In this document: piece after piece, positions 13,402 through 17,597 of the stretch
Position numbering within the stretch: position 1 is the first letter of the stretch
Layout of the letters: each line of letters begins with the position of its first letter
Assembly (NCBI GenBank): GCA_900543095.1
Contig: UQQD01000027.1
Coordinates: 1 to 17,597 of the forward strand
Reading direction: 5' to 3'
Source of the DNA: an uncultured Ruminococcus sp.
GTDB lineage: Bacteria; Bacillota; Clostridia; Oscillospirales; Acutalibacteraceae
Length of the DNA: 17,597 nucleotides
Translations under genes and position numbers: made by a program
The notes under the pieces: model-generated
What the model was told of the DNA's origin: nothing
Seen by the model: only the letters and a program-made list of their open reading frames with translations
Databases searched by the model: none

Positions 13402-14886
13402 ATGAGTCAGAAGCCGCAGCAGGCAAATACAAGCGATGTTATCAAGGTTCGTTATGAGAAGCTCGACGCTTTAAGAGAAGCAGGCAGAGATCCCTTTGCC
13501 ATAACAACGAGTGACCGTGACACGCTTACCGAAACAATAAAAAACAACTATGAAGAATACGAAAACAAAGATGTTTGTGTTGCAGGCAGATTGCTCTCAA
13601 AGCGCGGCAAGGGCAAGGTTTCGTTTATGGACCTTTACGACAGAAGCGGCAAGATCCAGATTTTTGCAAAATTTGACGACCTTGGCGAAGAGGAATACGG
13701 CTATCTCAAAAAGTGGGACATCGGCGACATAGTTGAGGTCAAGGGCTTTGTGTTTAAAACCCAGATGGGCGAAATATCGGTTCACGCAAAGGCAGTAAGA
13801 CTGCTTTCAAAGTCGCTTAAACCGTTGCCCGAAAAGTATCACGGACTTACAAATACCGATTTACGTTATCGTCAGCGCTATGTTGACCTTATTATGAACC
13901 CCGAGGTTAAGGATACGTTTATCAAACGTTCAAAGATTATCAGCAGTATCCGCCGCTATCTTGACTCAAACGGCTTTATGGAGGTAGAAACTCCTATGCT
14001 CGTAGCAAATGCGGGCGGTGCGTCGGCACGTCCGTTTAAAACGCATTTTAATGCGCTTGACGAGGATCTTAAACTGAGAATTTCGCTTGAATTGTATTTA
14101 AAAAGGCTTATCGTAGGCGGACTTGAAAAGGTTTATGAGATTGGACGTGTTTTTCGCAACGAGGGTGTTGACACACGCCACAACCCCGAATTTACGCTTA
14201 TGGAGCTTTATCAGGCATACACCGATTACAACGGAATGATGGATTTGACCGAAAATCTCTACCGCCACGTTGCTCTGGAGGTGCTCGGCACAACAAAAAT
14301 TACATACAACGGCGTTGAAATGGATCTTGGCAAGCCATTTGAGAGAATTACAATGCTTGACGCCGTAAAGAAGTATTCAGGTGTTGATTTTAACGAGATA
14401 AAAACAGATGACGAGGCAAAGGCTCTTGCAAAGGAAAAGGGCATTGAATTTGAGGACAGGCACAAAAAGGGTGATATTCTCAACCTGTTCTTTGAAGAAT
14501 ACGCCGAAGAGCATATGATTCAGCCGACATTTGTTATGGATCATCCGATTGAAATTTCACCCCTTACCAAAAAGAAACCCGAAGATCCCAACTATGTCGA
14601 GCGTTTCGAGTTCTTTATGAACGGCTGGGAGATGGCAAATGCCTACTCCGAGCTTAACGACCCGATTGACCAGAGGGCAAGATTTAAGGCTCAGGAAGAG
14701 CTTTTGGCTCAGGGCGACGAAGAGGCAAACACCACCGATGAGGACTTTCTCAATGCGCTTGAAATCGGTATGCCCCCAACGGGAGGTATCGGCTTTGGCA
14801 TAGACAGAATGACAATGCTCCTTACGGATTCCGCCGCAATCCGCGACGTATTGCTCTTCCCGACAATGAAAAGTCTGGATAAATAA
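13402..14886 (+). CDS. lysS: Lysyl-tRNA synthetase, class II
   Basis: Charges tRNA-Lys with lysine. It has 494 residues, the usual length of bacterial LysRS-II. The N-terminal OB-fold anticodon-binding domain includes GKVSFMDLYDRSGKIQIF. The catalytic domain has motif 1 around RRYLDSNGFMEVETPML, motif 2 in YEIGRVFRNEGVDTRHNPEF with the ATP-binding arginine, and motif 3 GIGFGIDRMTMLL near residue 462. AGGGGAAG precedes the ATG by about 8 bases. It is the second gene of the greA operon. There is no T-box sequence in the 24-base gap to greA. The lipoprotein gene starts 18 bases after the stop with no terminator between. Confidence 0.97.
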   Translation: MSQKPQQANTSDVIKVRYEKLDALREAGRDPFAITTSDRDTLTETIKNNYEEYENKDVCVAGRLLSKRGKGKVSFMDLYDRSGKIQIFAKFDDLGEEEYGYLKKWDIGDIVEVKGFVFKTQMGEISVHAKAVRLLSKSLKPLPEKYHGLTNTDLRYRQRYVDLIMNPEVKDTFIKRSKIISSIRRYLDSNGFMEVETPMLVANAGGASARPFKTHFNALDEDLKLRISLELYLKRLIVGGLEKVYEIGRVFRNEGVDTRHNPEFTLMELYQAYTDYNGMMDLTENLYRHVALEVLGTTKITYNGVEMDLGKPFERITMLDAVKKYSGVDFNEIKTDDEAKALAKEKGIEFEDRHKKGDILNLFFEEYAEEHMIQPTFVMDHPIEISPLTKKKPEDPNYVERFEFFMNGWEMANAYSELNDPIDQRARFKAQEELLAQGDEEANTTDEDFLNALEIGMPPTGGIGFGIDRMTMLLTDSAAIRDVLLFPTMKSLDK

Positions 14887-14904
14887 AAATGAGAGATGTT
14901 TAAT

Positions 14905-15579
14905 ATGAAAATCAAAGCAATTCTAACCGCAATCCTTGCAATCTCCGTAGTATCGGCAACAGCTGTTATGATAACAGGCTGCGGAGAGCAAAAAGAAAAT
15001 ACAAGCGCAACCGCCACAACAGCCCAAACAACGGCTGCTCAATCTACGTCATCTTCTGATAACAGCGGTCAGTCTCAGGACGAAAGCAGCCAATCTGCTG
15101 CCGGCAGTATGTCAGATAATAATTCATCAAACGATATCGGGATTTCATATGATACCGCAATCGCTAACGTAAAAGCACAGGCAGGCTCCGGCGCACAGAT
15201 TTTGAACGCAGTAGAAGGTCAAACTCCGGATGGGTATCCTTGCTGGGTAGTTACGGTTTCACCTGTATCTAATTCCGATGAGAGCGAAACGGTTACATAT
15301 TATTCAGGTCATCTTTTCTGTTATGCAGAAAATTATCAAGGCGCACAGGACAATATAGTAAATTCGGAAAATAACGATATCGGAATTTCATATGATACCG
15401 CGATCGCTAACGTAAAGGCGCAGGCTGGCTCCGGTGCACAGATTTTGAATGCAGTAGAAGGTCAAACTCCGGATGGGTACCCCTGCTGGGTAGTTACGGT
15501 TTCACCTGTATCTAAATCAGATGACAGCGAAACGGTTACATATTATTCAGGTCATCTTTTTTGCTATGCCGAGCAATAA
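14905..15579 (+). CDS. Secreted lipoprotein with two near-identical tandem domains
   Basis: A predicted lipoprotein of about 224 residues. The signal peptide MKIKAILTAILAISVVS leads to a lipobox ending ITGC with the lipidated Cys26, so the protein should be anchored to the outer face of the membrane. A Ser/Thr/Gln-rich linker follows (about 30-75). Then two copies of a 67-residue domain lie at about 76-142 and 157-223, separated by 14 residues. They begin NDIGISYDTAIANVKAQAG and end with GHLFCYAE, and differ at only two residues. The fold may be PepSY-like (helix, then strands with W and YY), but this is weak. Function unknown. An ATG at 14896 is in frame, but the start at 14905 gives a cleaner signal peptide. 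Transcription is probably from the greA-lysS operon, 18 bases upstream. Confidence 0.85.
   Translation: MKIKAILTAILAISVVSATAVMITGCGEQKENTSATATTAQTTAAQSTSSSDNSGQSQDESSQSAAGSMSDNNSSNDIGISYDTAIANVKAQAGSGAQILNAVEGQTPDGYPCWVVTVSPVSNSDESETVTYYSGHLFCYAENYQGAQDNIVNSENNDIGISYDTAIANVKAQAGSGAQILNAVEGQTPDGYPCWVVTVSPVSKSDDSETVTYYSGHLFCYAEQ
15130..15330 (+). repeat. Intragenic tandem duplication, unit 1
   Basis: This 201-base unit, codon-aligned, recurs at 15373 with a period of 243 bases. By hand count the two differ at 16 positions, every one a third codon position; 14 are silent. Confidence 0.9.
15373..15573 (+). repeat. Intragenic tandem duplication, unit 2
   Basis: The second copy of the 67-codon unit, ending one codon before the stop. 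The only amino-acid changes are Asn to Lys and Glu to Asp in the SxSDxSETV segment. Confidence 0.9.
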
Positions 15580-15886
15580 AACACGGAACATTCTCAGCAG
15601 GCTATAAGATTCAACAAGTATATATTAACAAAACCACCCCGAAAGCTGCAAAGCCTTGTTAATATGATGATGTAGGATGTACCGTTTTACCAAACAGACG
15701 GGACGTACTTCATTTGATAAAAAACTAAAAAACAGCGATTTACATCAAACTTACATCAATTGATGCAGAAATCGGTGCAAGCAAGAAAAAATCGCATAAT
15801 TAAAGCAATGAGTGGGCAATTCCAATCGGGATTGCCCATTTTCTAAAATGAATGAAAATACAAATCGGAAGTTGTGGAGGTAAATT
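15580..15886. other. Spacer at the edge of a compositionally different segment
   Basis: No intact gene. A 42-codon open frame without a start codon (15721-15846) reads KTKKQRFTSNLHQLMQKSV and further basic residues, ending in a stop inside the terminator tail; it looks like a gene-end fragment. The stretch also has two TTACATCAA copies 11 bases apart (15740, 15751) and a perfect palindrome CATCAATTGATG (15754-15765). Codon use changes across it. Confidence 0.5.
15811..15845 (+). terminator. Rho-independent terminator upstream of the VOC gene
   Basis: GGGCAATTCC (15814-15823) pairs with GGGATTGCCC (15828-15837), one T-G wobble included, with an AATC loop, and is followed by ATTTTCT. It separates the lipoprotein transcript from the VOC gene. 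Confidence 0.75.
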
Positions 15887-16270
15887 ATGAAAATCGAACA
15901 CATTGCTTTATATGTAAATGATCTGGAAAAAACTCGCAGCTTTTTTATGAAGTATCTGGGAGCCAAGTCGAACGAAGGATATCATAATCTGAAAACTAAC
16001 TTTCGTTCCTATTTTTTGTCGTTTGATGATGGCGCACGATTAGAGATTATGAATAAGCCAGAAATGCCTGAATTACCTAAAGAACTTGCTCGCACGGGAT
16101 ATGCACATATCGCATTTAGTGTAGGAAGTAAAGAAAAGGTTGATGCCTTGACCGTAGAGTTGAAAACTGCTGGTTATGAAGTAATCAGCGGTCCACGGAC
16201 AACAGGAGATGGCTATTACGAAAGCTGTATTGTTGCAATCGAAGGCAATCAAATTGAGATTACAGTTTGA
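15887..16270 (+). CDS. VOC (glyoxalase/bleomycin resistance) family protein
   Basis: A 127-residue vicinal-oxygen-chelate protein with two beta-alpha-beta-beta-beta modules. Candidate metal ligands are H5 (KIEHIALYV), E53 (ARLEIMNK), H74 (GYAHIAFSVG) and E124 (GNQIEITV), all four positions filled, which fits a metal-dependent lyase, isomerase or dioxygenase of the glyoxalase I type. The exact substrate is unknown; methylglyoxal-derived hemithioacetal or a related aldehyde is possible. GGAGG lies 6 bases before the ATG. It precedes, tail to tail, a MerR regulator, and codon use here is more A+T-rich than in the lysS region, suggesting acquisition with its right-hand neighbours. Confidence 0.9.
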   Translation: MKIEHIALYVNDLEKTRSFFMKYLGAKSNEGYHNLKTNFRSYFLSFDDGARLEIMNKPEMPELPKELARTGYAHIAFSVGSKEKVDALTVELKTAGYEVISGPRTTGDGYYESCIVAIEGNQIEITV

Positions 16271-16306
16271 ACCCGACAACTTCTTGTTTGATGGAGAAAG
16301 CAAAAA

Positions 16307-16744
16307 TTATTCATGCCCTTTATCATATAGTTTTTGTATATTTTCTGGAAGTTTATCAGGCAACATGGCGTTTATCGAATCTTCGTTACCATCTTTCATT
16401 GCTGTTTCGTAATACCAGCACTTGAATTTTAAGAGGGAAAGAGTTTTTTGAAGTTCCTGAATTTCAGTTTCAACAGCTGATTTTCTGGCTTCAAATAATT
16501 CTTTTCTTTTTTTATAGCTGGAGCTGCCTTCAGATACCCAGATAAAAAATTGCTTTATATCTTTGATCTCAAGACCGGATTTCTTCAGACATTCAATAAT
16601 GCGAAGAGCTTCCAATTCATTATCGCTGAAATAACGGATGTTTCCCTTACGTTCCAGATTAGGGAAAAAGCCTTCCTTGTCATAATATCTTAAGGTAGAA
16701 ACAGGAAGATCAAACATTGCAGAAACCTGACCGATTGTATACAT
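16307..16744 (-). CDS. MerR-family transcriptional regulator, AdhR/NmlR-like
   Basis: A cytoplasmic DNA-binding regulator of 145 residues. The N-terminal winged helix-turn-helix has YTIGQVSAMFDLPVSTLRYY (2-21), then GNIRYFSDNELEAL. A long dimerisation helix follows (about 80-115), then a short C-terminal tail. C52, in RIIECLKKSGLEIKDI, falls at the same position as the cysteine of Bacillus subtilis AdhR, which senses aldehydes and other electrophiles (family knowledge). A second cysteine, C109, is in the tail. There are no clustered C-terminal ligands as in mercury or cadmium sensors. AGAAGG lies 6 bases before the ATG. The gene diverges from the alpha/beta hydrolase gene across 119 bases holding a MerR-type operator, so it probably controls that gene and itself. 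Confidence 0.92.
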   Translation of the reverse strand: MYTIGQVSAMFDLPVSTLRYYDKEGFFPNLERKGNIRYFSDNELEALRIIECLKKSGLEIKDIKQFFIWVSEGSSSYKKRKELFEARKSAVETEIQELQKTLSLLKFKCWYYETAMKDGNEDSINAMLPDKLPENIQKLYDKGHE

Positions 16745-16768
16745 AATAAACCTTCTTTCAAAATGTGC

Positions 16769-16799
16769 TTGACCTAAAGTTAACTTTAGGTTGTATGAT
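16769..16799 (+). promoter_or_regulatory. MerR-type promoter and operator of the alpha/beta hydrolase
   Basis: TTGACC (16769-16774) and TATGAT (16794-16799) are separated by 19 bases, two more than optimal, as in promoters that MerR proteins untwist. The perfect palindrome CCTAAAGTTAACTTTAGG (16773-16790) lies in the spacer. It points to the hydrolase start 64 bases downstream. Confidence 0.88.
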
Positions 16800-16805
16800 A
16801 TTTAT

Positions 16806-16834
16806 ATCATATACTATTGTTAGTGTATTTACAA
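16806..16834 (-). promoter_or_regulatory. Putative promoter of the merR gene
   Basis: Leftward TTGTAA (complement of 16829-16834), 17-base spacer, TATGAT (complement of 16806-16811). The start would fall just before the operator palindrome, so the bound regulator would repress its own gene. Confidence 0.5.
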
Positions 16835-16863
16835 GAAATTTTGCATATGGAAGGATGATAAAT

Positions 16864-17597
16864 ATGTTGAAAACAGAAGAATTAAAGCTGGTATCTGAAT
16901 GGGATAAAACTTTTCCACAGAGTAAAAAAGTAGAGCATGAGAAAGTGACATTTGTAAATCGTTATGGAATCACACTTGCTGCAGATTTGTATAAGCCGAA
17001 AAATGCATTTGGGAAATATCCAGCGATTGCTGTAAGTGGACCATTTGGTGCAGTCAAAGAACAGTGTTCCGGATTATATGCGCAGACGATGGCTGAAAAA
17101 GGATATCTTACCATTGCATTTGATCCTTCTTTTACGGGAGAAAGTGGAGGCAATCCAAGATACATGGCTTCTCCGGATATTAACACAGAAGATTTTATGG
17201 CTGCTGTTGATTTTCTTTCTGTTCAGGATAATGTAGATGCAGAAAAAATCGGTATCATCGGTATCTGTGGCTGGGGCGGCATGGCGATCAATGCCGCAGC
17301 CATCGACACCCGCATTAAAGCGACCGCTGCTATGACCATGTACGACATGACCCGCGTGACTGCCAAAGGCTACTTTGACAGCGAGGATTCTGAGCAGGCA
17401 CGCTTTGAGAAGCGAAAAGCACTGAATGCACAGCGTACAGAGGACTATAAAAACGGTACCTATGCGTTGGCGGGCGGCGTGGTCGATCCGCTGCCGGAGG
17501 ACGCACCGCAGTTTGTAAAGGACTATTACGCCTACTATAAGACTCCGCGAGGCTACCATCCCCGCAGCCTGAACTCCAACGGTGGCTGGAATGTGAC
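16864..17597 (+). CDS. Alpha/beta hydrolase, dienelactone-hydrolase-like (3' end outside window)
   Basis: The frame is open from ATG 16864 to the window end: 244 codons, probably about three quarters of the protein. AAGGATG lies 6 bases before the ATG. Core-fold segments are LYKPKNAFGKYPAIAVSGP (43-61), AFDPSFTGESGG and the nucleophile elbow GIICGWGG-like sequence GICGWGG with Cys135 in the nucleophile position. Cysteine rather than serine is seen in dienelactone-hydrolase-type enzymes. The acid and histidine of the triad would lie in the missing part or near its edge. The substrate is unknown; with a MerR regulator of the AdhR type, hydrolysis of a reactive ester, lactone or thioester is plausible. 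Codons are A+T-ending up to about residue 130 and G+C-ending from about residue 134 onward. Confidence 0.9.
   Translation, partial: MLKTEELKLVSEWDKTFPQSKKVEHEKVTFVNRYGITLAADLYKPKNAFGKYPAIAVSGPFGAVKEQCSGLYAQTMAEKGYLTIAFDPSFTGESGGNPRYMASPDINTEDFMAAVDFLSVQDNVDAEKIGIIGICGWGGMAINAAAIDTRIKATAAMTMYDMTRVTAKGYFDSEDSEQARFEKRKALNAQRTEDYKNGTYALAGGVVDPLPEDAPQFVKDYYAYYKTPRGYHPRSLNSNGGWNV

Overview
The window looks like chromosomal DNA of a strictly anaerobic member of the Bacillota, class Clostridia, most likely a ruminococcal gut bacterium. This is inferred from a pyruvate:ferredoxin oxidoreductase, an oxygen-sensitive two-subunit class I fumarase, a greA-lysS gene pair, AGGAGG-type ribosome binding sites and consensus sigma-A promoters. 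No taxonomic search was possible. Most of it is ordinary core genome; the last 2 kb and three intergenic stretches are accessory in character.

Layout. (1) 3-1874: 3' part of the pyruvate:ferredoxin oxidoreductase gene, closed by a strong terminator. (2) 2079-5166: PLP aminotransferase, tryptophanyl-tRNA synthetase (trpS) and a cysteine-rich protein of unknown function, all rightward and closely spaced. (3) 5167-6072: gene-poor spacer with a bidirectional terminator, a hairpin plus terminator that could be a small RNA, and a leftward tRNA-Thr/tRNA-Tyr operon with its own promoter and terminator. (4) 6073-6465: small DUF5658-type membrane protein. (5) 6475-7940: leftward fumarase alpha and beta operon. 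(6) 7941-8546: spacer holding palindromic MITE-like repeats and a 35-base direct repeat. (7) 8547-11623: overlapping operon of OmpR-type response regulator, sensor histidine kinase and HAD-family phosphatase, followed by a DUF5684-type membrane protein (11726-12196). (8) 12197-12894: terminator, a decayed IS481-like transposase and a perfect-consensus promoter. (9) 12895-15579: greA, lysS and a lipoprotein with an internal tandem duplication. (10) 15580-17597: a stretch with different codon use, carrying a VOC/glyoxalase-like gene, a divergent MerR regulator and the start of an alpha/beta hydrolase.

How the parts work together. The PFOR and fumarase belong to fermentative carbon metabolism. 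trpS, lysS, greA and the tRNAs serve translation and transcription. The two-component system is translationally coupled to a HAD phosphatase.

The most informative accessory locus is the MerR module. The regulator has a cysteine at residue 52, as in the aldehyde-responsive regulator AdhR. The divergent region has a perfect 18-base palindrome inside a 19-base promoter spacer, the classic MerR arrangement, pointing at a hydrolase with a cysteine nucleophile. Together with the neighbouring VOC protein this suggests a reactive-electrophile (aldehyde) detoxification cassette. The hydrolase gene changes abruptly from AT-rich to GC-rich codons part-way through, which suggests a mosaic origin. I saw no clear new defence or mobile system. 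The gene at 4351-5166 is the best candidate for a protein of undescribed function.
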